From Flavobacteriaceae bacterium (lineage in GTDB: Bacteria; Bacteroidota; Bacteroidia; Flavobacteriales; Flavobacteriaceae), in NCBI GenBank assembly GCA_947458575.1, contig CANHBE010000041.1, positions 1 through 13,443 of the forward strand: a stretch of DNA of 13,443 nucleotides. Reading direction: 5' to 3'. A program made the translations under genes and the position numbers. This document shows positions 8,013-13,443 of the stretch, piece by piece. Each line of letters opens with the position of its first letter. The stretch's first letter is position 1. Below the pieces are notes generated by a model. That model worked only from the letters and a program-made list of their open reading frames with translations. It ran no database searches and was not told where the DNA came from.

Positions 8013-8301
8013 TAACGACACCCCAATTCAGGATCACGAAGTAATCCTGAAATTTCAATAATGCAAATTCCAACGAAAAGACAACCGATATTTTTCTAAC
8101 GACACCCCAATTCAGGATCACGAAGTAATCCTGAAATTTCAATAATGCAAATTCCAACGAAAAGTCAACCGAGATTTTTGTGACAACTCCCAATTCAGGA
8201 TCACGAAGAAATCCTGAAATTTCAATAATGCAAATTCCAAGGAAAAGACAACCGAGATTTTTGAGACAACTCCTATTTCAGGATCAAAAAGTAATCTTGA
8301 G
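8013..8301 (+). repeat. Tandem repeat array, 83-84 bp units, 3.4 copies
   Basis: Units begin at 8013, 8097, 8181 and about 8264 (the last is partial and decayed). Units 1 and 2 differ at 3 of 84 positions; unit 3 is one base shorter with a handful more changes; unit 4 keeps only its first ~38 bases. Each unit contains a hairpin, TTCAGGAT with ATCCTGAA around a 9-nt loop (8027-8051, 8111-8135, 8194-8218), then a spacer containing AATAATGCAAATTCC. In unit 4 (8277-8301) two base changes in the right arm leave G-U pairs, so the stem could still fold in + strand RNA. The period is not a multiple of three throughout, and no protein is encoded. Origin and role are not recognised. Confidence 0.9.
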
Positions 8302-8307
8302 TTTTTT
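8277..8307 (+). terminator. Possible terminator formed by the last repeat unit
   Basis: The degenerate fourth hairpin, TTCAGGAT (8277-8284) with ATCTTGAG (8294-8301, two G-U pairs), is directly followed by six T (8302-8307). The stem is weak, so activity is uncertain. Confidence 0.35.
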
Positions 8308-8421
8308 CCACCAAAGATGCCGCCAAACAGAGCAAGTAGACAAGCTGCAAAAAACCAACTGCCAATGGCTTATGCTTTTGCCAAAGGACAGCCGCAGCCT
8401 AGCCCAGATGGAAATGGCATC

Positions 8422-8472
8422 CTTTTATAGAACCCTTTCAGAGTTTTGAACTCTGAAAGGGTTCTATAAAAG
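8422..8472. repeat. 24-bp perfect inverted repeat with 3-nt loop
   Basis: The left arm (8422-8445) contains AGAACCCTTTCAGAGTT; the right arm (8449-8472) is its exact complement, around loop TTG. There is no T-tract after it on either strand, so it is not a typical terminator. The core resembles short dispersed inverted repeats I associate with flavobacterial intergenic regions, but I cannot verify that here. Confidence 0.9.
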
Positions 8473-8565
8473 ATAGAATGGACAGCTGGAAAATGCTTCT
8501 AAAAAAACAATCAAAAAAAATAGAAATACGTTTCTCGCGGAAGCAAGAAATTGAGTTTGAATTCA

Positions 8566-8573
8566 TACCTTTG
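8566..8573 (+). promoter_or_regulatory. Candidate -7 promoter element for the glycosyltransferase gene
   Basis: TACCTTTG matches TAnnTTTG and ends 31 bp before the ATG at 8605. This position argues against translation starting at the upstream TTG (8551), which would lie before the transcript start. No -33 TTG at 17-23 nt is seen. Confidence 0.5.
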
Positions 8574-8604
8574 CCCACGTTTTCAAAAAACCCGATTGGA
8601 TAGT

Positions 8605-9711
8605 ATGTTGATTTTTTTATTTTACTTTTTTATTGCCATTGTTGCCATTCAATTTTTCTACTACGTAGTAGTTTTCGGGAAGTTTGCTTTCACTGCTTGT
8701 GCCAAAAACAACCTGAAAAAAATACCGATATCTGTCATTGTTTGCGCAAAAAATGAAGAAGACAACGTGCAAAAATACATACCAATATTAGCTGAGCAAG
8801 ACTACCCGGATTTTGAAATTATACTTATTGATGACGCTTCCAGCGATGCAACCTTGGATATTTTTGAAGAATTTGAAAAACAATATTCCAATATTCGTTT
8901 GGTAAAAGTCGTCAATAACGAGGCCTTTTGGGGTAACAAAAAATTTGCGTTAACACTCGGGATCAAAGCAGCAAAGAAAGAATATCTATTGTTTACAGAT
9001 GCGGACTGCTACCCTACTTCCAAAAATTGGATCAGGGAAATGAGTTCTAATTTTACCGCGCAGAAAACGATTGTCTTGGGTTACGGCGCCTACGAAAAAA
9101 TCGCCGGCTCATTCCTAAATAAACTGATCCGATTTGAAACGTTGATGACAGTAGTCAATTACTTTTCATGGGCTAAAATCGGTAGACCTTATATGGGCGT
9201 CGGTAGAAATATGGCCTACAAGAAAGAAGAGTTTTTTAAGGTGAATGGATTTATCAATCACATGAAAATTCGCTCCGGTGACGATGATTTATTTATCAAT
9301 GAAGCCGCTAAAGGAAGCAATACAACGATATGCTGCTCGCCTGATAGTTTCACCTATTCACTGCCCAAAACAACCTTCAAAGAATGGTTCATTCAAAAGC
9401 GAAGACACCTCACAACGGCATCCCACTACAAAGCATTTGATAAGACGCAATTGGCCTTATTTCAATTCTCACAAATCGCTTTTCTGTTGCTGGCAACATT
9501 GCTGTTAGCACTACAATTCCAATGGATCATCGTAGCAAGTTTGGTTGGTTTCCGTTATATTTTTGTGTGGACAACCCTCGGATTATCAGCCGTTAAACTA
9601 AAAGAAAAAGACGTCATGTATTGGCTACCAATTGTAGAAATTGTATTGCTCTTTACACAAATGAACCTATTTGTTACTAATCTTTTCGCCAAACCTGAAC
9701 ATTGGAAATAA
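8605..9711 (+). CDS. Membrane-anchored family 2 glycosyltransferase
   Basis: The 368-residue protein has one N-terminal membrane span (about 1-28) and a GT-A catalytic domain. Visible motifs are ISVIVCAKNEEDN (42-54), the nucleotide-binding IDDASS (75-80), the metal-binding DAD (132-134), the acceptor/catalytic block GDDDLF (225-230) and QKRRH (264-268), a variant of the QxxRW motif of processive enzymes. Two or three more spans follow near the C-terminus (about 287-325 and 337-360). It should transfer a sugar from a nucleotide donor at the inner face of the membrane, to a lipid or polysaccharide not identifiable from sequence. The ATG at 8605 was chosen over the TTG at 8551 because the first membrane span starts there and a -7 element lies between. 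Its last codons overlap the sigma factor gene. Confidence 0.88.
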   Translation: MLIFLFYFFIAIVAIQFFYYVVVFGKFAFTACAKNNLKKIPISVIVCAKNEEDNVQKYIPILAEQDYPDFEIILIDDASSDATLDIFEEFEKQYSNIRLVKVVNNEAFWGNKKFALTLGIKAAKKEYLLFTDADCYPTSKNWIREMSSNFTAQKTIVLGYGAYEKIAGSFLNKLIRFETLMTVVNYFSWAKIGRPYMGVGRNMAYKKEEFFKVNGFINHMKIRSGDDDLFINEAAKGSNTTICCSPDSFTYSLPKTTFKEWFIQKRRHLTTASHYKAFDKTQLALFQFSQIAFLLLATLLLALQFQWIIVASLVGFRYIFVWTTLGLSAVKLKEKDVMYWLPIVEIVLLFTQMNLFVTNLFAKPEHWK

Positions 9712-10253
9712 CAAAAAATATTGAACTGGCAAAACAAGGCGATCAGGTTGCCTTTACCTTTTTGCTTGATCATTATTGGAATGAAGTGTATGGTTTTATG
9801 CTCAAACGCACAGAAAATGAAACTGATGCCGAAGACATAACCATCGAAACTTTTGCCAAAGCGTTCGACAAAATCGCTACCTATAACCCAGAATTTCAAT
9901 TTAATACTTGGCTTATTGCCATTGCCAAAAATGTGCATATCGACTTGCTGAGAAAACGAAAATCTTCCCTTTTTGTAGATTATTCAGACGATAACGACTA
10001 CCACGCGTATAACATAGCTGACAGCGCGCCATCGGCGGAAGACAAAATCATAACCGAGCAAAATTTGTCACAGTTGCTTCGGGATATCAAGGAACTGAAA
10101 CCACATTATCAAGAGGTAATTCAATTACGGTATTTTCAGGAAATGAGTTACCAAGAAATCGCCGACGAATTGCAAGAACCACTCAATAACATCAAAATAA
10201 AATTGCTACGTGCCAAGAAATTATTAGCAGAAATTATTGAGAAGAAACTCTAG
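9702..10253 (+). CDS. RNA polymerase sigma factor, ECF-like sigma-70 family
   Basis: The 183-residue protein has sigma region 2 at about 15-88 (FLLDHYWNEVYGFMLKRT, then the DAEDITIETFAKAF core-binding segment and NTWLIAIAKNVHIDLLRKRK promoter-melting segment). Region 4 lies at about 122-178, with the -35-reading helix-turn-helix in MSYQEIADELQEPLNNIKIK. Regions 1 and 3 are absent, as in ECF sigma factors. The only usable start before the conserved region is TTG at 9702; the frame is closed just upstream by a TGA (9696-9698) and the first ATG is too late. The gene overlaps the glycosyltransferase end by 10 bp, which suggests translational coupling. No anti-sigma gene with the typical features lies next to it, so its signal is unknown. 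Confidence 0.9.
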   Translation: MEITKNIELAKQGDQVAFTFLLDHYWNEVYGFMLKRTENETDAEDITIETFAKAFDKIATYNPEFQFNTWLIAIAKNVHIDLLRKRKSSLFVDYSDDNDYHAYNIADSAPSAEDKIITEQNLSQLLRDIKELKPHYQEVIQLRYFQEMSYQEIADELQEPLNNIKIKLLRAKKLLAEIIEKKL

Positions 10254-10271
10254 ATCGAGAATAGGTTTAAC

Positions 10272-10511
10272 TGTGGAATCGGTTAACCGTTTAATCGAAA
10301 ATTAAATTTTTTGTAGTTCGTTTTTTTGTCGGAGCTTTTTCCCGCCATCCGTTCCCAAACTTTTGCGGCACGCGAGTCCGGCAAAATGTCAAGCTGAAAA
10401 CCGCCGCAAAAGGTTTTCCTCTTCTGTCGGGGCTAGGGCTCATCTCTCCAAAAGTAATCTAAAGGTCAACGATTAAACCGTTTAGCGATTAAACGATACA
10501 ACAACTCCACA
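10272..10511. repeat. MITE-like element with imperfect inverted ends
   Basis: The left end has TGTGGA (10272-10277) and CGTTTAATCG (10288-10297); the right end carries the exact inverses, CGATTAAACG (10486-10495) and TCCACA (10506-10511), at the same 10-bp separation. An additional CGATTAAAC copy lies at 10470-10478. Together they enclose the structured core at 10329-10440. Target-site duplications are not apparent. Confidence 0.5.
10329..10440 (-). ncRNA. Structured flavobacterial-type element, possible ncRNA
   Basis: Read on the - strand it opens AGCCCTAGCCCCGACAG, has a central stem CTTTTGCGGC/GCCGCAAAAG (+ strand arms 10361-10369 and 10403-10411, extended by AAAC/GTTT across a one-base bulge), and closes with CGGATGGCGGGAAAAAGCTCC. 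This layout of two conserved flanks and a variable central hairpin is one I recognise from intergenic regions of flavobacteria. It could correspond to the Flavo-1 RNA family of Rfam, but that identity is from memory. The GC content is above that of the surroundings. Confidence 0.45.
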
Positions 10512-10590
10512 ATATTTCACTCTCACGCTGCGTTCTCAAAAAAAAGCGCGCTATGGTAGGATAAATACTTAACCCATAAATTTTTGAATT

Positions 10591-11418
10591 ATGTCAAAAT
10601 TTAGTATTTATTCCAAAGCATGGATTGACCAGGTTTTTGAAAACAAGAACCAAGACTACGGAGCTTTTCAATTGCGTCAAAAAAGTGATGAAACTACGCT
10701 ACTAGCTTTCTGCTTGGGCTTAACGGTTGTCGCTACCATACTGACGATTCCAATGCTGATTGGTAGTTTTAACGCTCAATCAGAACCTGACTTGTCAGAT
10801 CCTTTGACAATTTCGCCGGCTATCAAACTTTCGAATTATAAGACGAATCCACCGCAAAGACCAAAGAAAACAGTCGTTCCCATTTCGAGAAAAAACACGT
10901 CATCAGCCGAAAATCAAAAAGCTTTGATTAATCCTGAAATCGCAAGCGCTATTGATCCGACAACTGAAATAACAACAAAAAATCAGGGTGAAAGTAGTAA
11001 AGGTTCAGAATCCGCTAGCCAATCCAATACTGAAAAGAACGTTGGAACCGGACAAACCACTGCCGAGAGTTTCACAAATCGGGAATCAAAAGATGATGAG
11101 TCTATCAATACAACACTTTCGGTAGATAAGCTTCCTGAATTTCCGGGCGGACTAAAAGCTTTTTACGAATATGTAGGCAACAAGTTTGAAGTGCTGGATG
11201 TCGAAGAAACCAAAACCGTCTATCTTTCATTCATTGTGGAAAAAGACGGCAGCATCAACGATGTCAAAGTAATTAGAAGCTCATCGCCATCAATCGACAG
11301 AGAAGCAATTCGCGTATTGAAGTCGCTGCGCACCAAATGGAAACCCGGCATAAAAGACGGACAAAATGTAAGAACGCTCTATCGGCTCCCCATTACCATA
11401 AAAAAAGCAGCACCTTAG
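10591..11418 (+). CDS. Energy transducer TonB-family protein
   Basis: The 275-residue protein has a cytoplasmic N-terminus (1-35), one membrane span (about 36-60), and a low-complexity periplasmic linker (about 61-175) rich in Ser, Thr, Pro, Lys and Glu. The Bacteroidota hallmark PEFPGGLKAFYEYV is at 182-195, and a TonB C-terminal domain spans about 207-272 (VEKDGSINDVKVIRSSS, AIRVLKSLRTKWKPG, RLPITIKK). It would pass proton-motive force from an ExbB/ExbD motor to outer-membrane receptors; no exbBD or receptor gene is nearby. The N-terminal WIDQVFENKNQDYGAFQLRQ is the usual start of this subfamily, which fixes the ATG. The stop codon lies in the loop of the terminator hairpin. Confidence 0.9.
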   Translation: MSKFSIYSKAWIDQVFENKNQDYGAFQLRQKSDETTLLAFCLGLTVVATILTIPMLIGSFNAQSEPDLSDPLTISPAIKLSNYKTNPPQRPKKTVVPISRKNTSSAENQKALINPEIASAIDPTTEITTKNQGESSKGSESASQSNTEKNVGTGQTTAESFTNRESKDDESINTTLSVDKLPEFPGGLKAFYEYVGNKFEVLDVEETKTVYLSFIVEKDGSINDVKVIRSSSPSIDREAIRVLKSLRTKWKPGIKDGQNVRTLYRLPITIKKAAP

Positions 11419-11432
11419 TGCTGCTTTTTTTA
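11400..11432. terminator. Bidirectional terminator shared by two convergent genes
   Basis: A 14-bp perfect stem (11400-11413 with 11418-11431) around loop CTTA has seven A on the left arm and seven T on the right. The tonB stop codon TAG (11416-11418) occupies the loop, and the phnA-like gene's TAA is at 11432-11430. The hairpin is therefore largely coding for tonB. Confidence 0.92.
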
Positions 11433-11639
11433 TGCTTTCTTCACAAACTCAGTTCGTAGAACCATCGCGCTTTTATTGACACGACAATCTATTTCTGCTG
11501 GATCATCGGTGAGGCGAATGTTCTTCACCATCGTTCCTCGTTTGATTACTTCTGAGGAACCACGCACTTTCAGGTCCTTGATCACAGTAACTGAATCACC
11601 ATCATTCAAAATATTGCCATTGCTATCTCGTACTTCCAT
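11430..11639 (-). CDS. PhnA-domain protein, short form
   Basis: The 69-residue protein matches the C-terminal PhnA/YjdM domain: VRDSNGNILNDGDSVTVIKDLKVRGSS, VIKRGTMVKNIRL, then DIDCRV-like and TEFVKK at the end. E. coli YjdM is about 111 residues and has an N-terminal zinc ribbon that is missing here. The short form is intact, starting cleanly at ATG, rather than a truncation. The old name refers to alkylphosphonate use, but no phosphonate genes are nearby and the biochemical role is not established. It lies 9 bp after the M48 peptidase gene and is probably co-transcribed with it. Confidence 0.8.
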   Translation of the reverse strand: MEVRDSNGNILNDGDSVTVIKDLKVRGSSEVIKRGTMVKNIRLTDDPAEIDCRVNKSAMVLRTEFVKKA

Positions 11640-11648
11640 CAGATGCTA

Positions 11649-12506
11649 TTATTTCTTTTTTGAAGTTTTCTTTTTACCTGTCGCTTTTTTGGTTTTTGTT
11701 GGAGTCGCTGCTTTGACAGGCTTTACAGGCTGCTTGACATAACCTTTATACAAACCTTCTTCCTGAGCTCTTTTCTTGGCATTTTCAGCTCTTTGCTTCG
11801 GATCAGGATGCGAACTCATCATACGGGTGATGACTGAAGAATCCTGACCTTCACTCATCTTGGCTAAAATATTAAAAGCTGATTCAACCGCGTTTACGTT
11901 ATATCCGTGTCGCTTCATAAAATCATAGGAATAAGTATCTGCATCGGTTTCTTGCTTTCTACTGTGTTTACTATCAATTAATGCGTTAGCGATTTTTCCC
12001 AATTGACTATCTGTCACCGCAGCTACTTTATCCGACTGTGAAGCCGCGGCGTCAATTAGCGCTTCTTTTTGATAAGCCGATCGAATCGCATCCCTCGAAT
12101 CACTATTGGCAACGTGACCAATTTCATGACCGATTACCGCTAATAATTCATTGTCATCCATGATGTCCATCAATCCTGAAAACACGCGAACGCTCCCATC
12201 TGCGGTGGCAAATGCATTAACATCTTTTACTAAATACACTTTGTAATTCAGAGCAAGTCCATCTTCTTTCGCGTGCTTGCCAAAAACCCGATTCAATCGA
12301 ATGGCATATTTATCTTTAGCGTCAGCCACTTTGTTTTCTTTATCCATTTGATCAACCGCCTGCTTGGACAGTGCAGCAGCATCTTCATCACTAAAGGTCA
12401 AGCTCGTTAAACCTTTTTGTACAGCACCTAGGGCTCTTTCTCCAAGATTAATCTGAGCTGTCACAGCAGTACTGCATAACAACATCAGAACTACAGTCGA
12501 AATCAT
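11649..12506 (-). CDS. Secreted M48-family zinc metallopeptidase
   Basis: The 285-residue protein has an N-terminal hydrophobic signal (MISTVVLMLLCSTAVTA, cleavage probably before Gln18). The zinc site is HEIGH (127-131), with third ligand Glu186 in QETDADTY, followed by SHPDP (232-236), all typical of M48C/BepA-Loi-like peptidases. The tail (about 258-285) is Lys/Thr-rich (TKTKKATGKKKTSKKK) and looks disordered. It should act on misfolded or envelope proteins in the periplasm. The Cys at position 11 is not in a lipobox. The start at 12506 is forced by an in-frame TAA at 12512-12510; an in-frame ATG AAA TTT sits just beyond that stop. The signal peptide therefore has no basic N-region. Confidence 0.9.
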   Translation of the reverse strand: MISTVVLMLLCSTAVTAQINLGERALGAVQKGLTSLTFSDEDAAALSKQAVDQMDKENKVADAKDKYAIRLNRVFGKHAKEDGLALNYKVYLVKDVNAFATADGSVRVFSGLMDIMDDNELLAVIGHEIGHVANSDSRDAIRSAYQKEALIDAAASQSDKVAAVTDSQLGKIANALIDSKHSRKQETDADTYSYDFMKRHGYNVNAVESAFNILAKMSEGQDSSVITRMMSSHPDPKQRAENAKKRAQEEGLYKGYVKQPVKPVKAATPTKTKKATGKKKTSKKK

Positions 12507-12546
12507 AACTTAAAATTTCATCTTTACATTTTTTATAAATTCTGAG

Positions 12547-12579
12547 CAAAGATAGTAAGTATCTCAATTTTGGGGTCAA
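12547..12579 (-). promoter_or_regulatory. Promoter of the M48 peptidase / phnA-like unit
   Basis: On the - strand, TTG (12579-12577) and TATCTTTG (12554-12547) are separated by 22 nt, within the 17-23 nt range reported for Flavobacterium promoters. The -7 box lies 40 bp before the ATG. Confidence 0.6.
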
Positions 12580-12629
12580 CATTTTAAAATAATCTTATCG
12601 CGGAAAATCCAAAAAGCAGTCTTTTTTAA

Positions 12630-12637
12630 TACATTTG
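12630..12637 (+). promoter_or_regulatory. Candidate -7 promoter element for the MFS gene
   Basis: TACATTTG matches TAnnTTTG and ends 21 bp before the ATG at 12659. A TTG at proper spacing is not seen. It forms, with the M48 promoter, a divergent promoter region of about 150 bp. Confidence 0.5.
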
Positions 12638-12658
12638 AAATTGTTCAAAAACGACTAG

Positions 12659-13443
12659 ATGAAAAAATTCAGCACCCAAGAAAAATTAAAACACCTACTA
12701 GGATTCCCCGTCATCGTTGCCGCACTGGGCTATTTCGTCGATATATACGATTTGCTGCTATTTGGGATTGTGCGTGTGCCGAGTTTAAAATCGATGGGAC
12801 TTGACGTTGACGTAGCAGGAACATACATTCTCAATTTTCAGATGACCGGTCTCATTGTTGGCGGAATTTTGTGGGGTGTTCTCGGTGACAAGAAAGGAAG
12901 ATTGTCGGTACTATTCGGTTCGATTCTCGTGTATTCTTTGGCCAACATCGCATGCGGTTTCTTGCCTCAATTGGATTTTGCAGATCCGGTGTTGATTTAT
13001 GCTTTATTGCGATTTATAGCTGGTGTTGGACTTGCGGGCGAATTAGGGGCTGGGATTACCTTGGTTTCTGAAACACTGCCGAAAGAACTTCGAGCGATAG
13101 GCACTTCTTTGGTAGCGGGTTTTGGGATTTTAGGCGCTGTCGTGGCGCAACTGACTGTAGAACTTGCCGACAACTGGACAACGGCATACTTTATCGGCGG
13201 CGCGCTTGGACTGGCATTATTAATCTTGCGGATCAGCGTTGCGGAAAGTGGTATTTTCGAAGCAGTCAAGCAAGATGCTACGATTAAAAAAGGAAACTTC
13301 ATTTCATTTTTCAGTAAAAAAAGTCGATTAATAAAATATGCAAAATGTATCGCTATCGGATTACCCATATGGTATTGCATTGGTATATTAGTGCTGATGG
13401 CAAATCAGTTTGCACCAGAAATGGGCATCAAGACTTTGGAGCC
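12659..13443 (+). CDS. MFS transporter, N-terminal part
   Basis: The frame starts at ATG 12659 and is open to the window end, giving 261 residues. About six or seven hydrophobic spans are visible. The loop after span 2 carries the MFS motif A, GVLGDKKGR (about residues 73-81), and span 4 holds RFIAGVGLAGELGAGITLVSE, resembling the metabolite:H+ symporter and sugar-transporter-like branch. The YFVDIYDLLLFG segment in span 1 is also common in that branch. The central cytoplasmic loop begins near AVKQDATIKKGNF. Substrate is unknown. The gene is divergent from the M48 unit. Confidence 0.9.
   Translation, partial: MKKFSTQEKLKHLLGFPVIVAALGYFVDIYDLLLFGIVRVPSLKSMGLDVDVAGTYILNFQMTGLIVGGILWGVLGDKKGRLSVLFGSILVYSLANIACGFLPQLDFADPVLIYALLRFIAGVGLAGELGAGITLVSETLPKELRAIGTSLVAGFGILGAVVAQLTVELADNWTTAYFIGGALGLALLILRISVAESGIFEAVKQDATIKKGNFISFFSKKSRLIKYAKCIAIGLPIWYCIGILVLMANQFAPEMGIKTLE

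Larger units (their letters stand above)
7890..8013. repeat. Hairpin cluster enclosed by a 14-bp inverted repeat
   Basis: ACAACAAATCCTTT (7890-7903), starting on the last base of the tRNA, is perfectly inverted as AAAGGATTTGTTGT (8000-8013). Between these arms lie three hairpins: the tRNA terminator at 7896-7923, a 15+4 bp stem at 7929-7972, and a 9-bp stem at 7981-8001. The left outer arm overlaps the left arm of the terminator hairpin, and the right outer arm overlaps the third hairpin by two bases, so the outer pairing and the terminator fold are mutually exclusive. No coding region is seen here. Confidence 0.75.
8302..8604. other. Non-coding stretch before the glycosyltransferase gene
   Basis: From the end of the repeat array to the glycosyltransferase start no convincing gene is present. 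The stretch holds a non-repetitive, somewhat GC-richer segment (8308-8421) with no recognisable content, a long perfect inverted repeat (8422-8472), an A-rich segment, and the -7 element of the downstream gene. Confidence 0.7.
10254..10590. other. Intergenic region with a structured interspersed element
   Basis: The 337 bp between the sigma factor and tonB genes contain no gene. They hold the structured element described separately, copies of CGTTTAATCG and its inverse on either side, and an AT-rich tonB leader. No exact TAnnTTTG element is present in front of tonB and no clear terminator follows the sigma gene. Confidence 0.7.

Noticed and set aside
7798..8193. A 131-codon - strand open frame over tRNA-Pro and the repeats
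   Set aside because: It is the translated complement of the tRNA (WQDSNLRPPAPKAGAITG-type artefact) plus repeat units; it has no start context and no family resemblance.
8013..8301. CRISPR array
   Set aside because: Whole 83-84 bp units are repeated end to end with no unique spacers between short repeats, and no cas genes are present.
8180..8449. An 89-codon + strand open frame through the last repeats
   Set aside because: It begins in repeat unit 3 at a non-ATG codon, runs through non-repetitive sequence with no recognisable protein features, and ends inside the long inverted repeat.
7816..8472. Integrated element using tRNA-Pro as attachment site
   Set aside because: No integrase gene and no second copy of the tRNA 3' end are found in the window.
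8551..8604. TTG start for the glycosyltransferase
   Set aside because: A -7 element (8566-8573) falls inside this stretch, and the natural membrane-anchor start is the ATG at 8605.
10281..10290. GGTTAACCGT region as an operator palindrome (CGGTTAACCG)
   Set aside because: The short palindrome lies downstream of the sigma gene with no promoter nearby and is better explained as part of the repeat end.
11476..11742. An 88-codon + strand open frame opposite the phnA-like and M48 genes
   Set aside because: It is a shadow of two well-supported - strand genes; its hydrophobic end is the complement of the Lys-rich M48 tail.
12997..13380. A 127-codon - strand open frame opposite the MFS gene
   Set aside because: The + strand frame encodes a clear MFS transporter with motif A; the - strand product resembles nothing.

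Overview
The window looks like an ordinary chromosomal stretch from a member of the Bacteroidota, most likely of the Flavobacteriia. The reasons are the AT-rich composition, several TAnnTTTG-type -7 promoter elements with no strong Shine-Dalgarno sites, GIN-domain (DUF2807) proteins, an ABC permease fused to an M1 aminopeptidase, the PEFPGG-type TonB protein, and intergenic repeats of a flavobacterial style. No phage, transposase, CRISPR array or recognisable defence system is visible.

Region 1 (1-6682, + strand). The tail of a GIN-domain protein ends at a strong terminator. A cytoplasmic-looking transglutaminase-fold protein follows. Next come an ABC ATPase and a 1196-residue permease/M1-aminopeptidase fusion, 19 bp apart, which form one exporter-like unit. 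A second, secreted GIN-domain protein follows, with a candidate -7 element of its own. A bidirectional GC-rich terminator separates it from the convergent trxB.

Region 2 (6712-8604). trxB (thioredoxin reductase) is on the - strand and diverges from a tRNA-Pro(UGG) gene that has a textbook Bacteroidota promoter. Downstream of the tRNA lies about 700 bp without a gene. It holds the tRNA terminator, two more hairpins inside a 14-bp outer inverted repeat, 3.4 copies of an 83-84 bp tandem repeat carrying a conserved hairpin, and a 24-bp perfect inverted repeat with a 3-nt loop. This is the least ordinary part of the window.

Region 3 (8605-11432, + strand). A membrane-anchored family 2 glycosyltransferase overlaps by 10 bp an ECF-like sigma factor that appears to start at TTG. 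A 337-bp gap holds a structured interspersed element with a conserved-looking core and imperfect inverted ends. A TonB-type energy transducer follows. Its stop codon lies inside a terminator hairpin shared with the convergent gene.

Region 4 (11430-13443). A short PhnA-domain protein and a secreted M48 zinc metallopeptidase form a two-gene - strand unit. Diverging from it is an MFS transporter cut by the window end.
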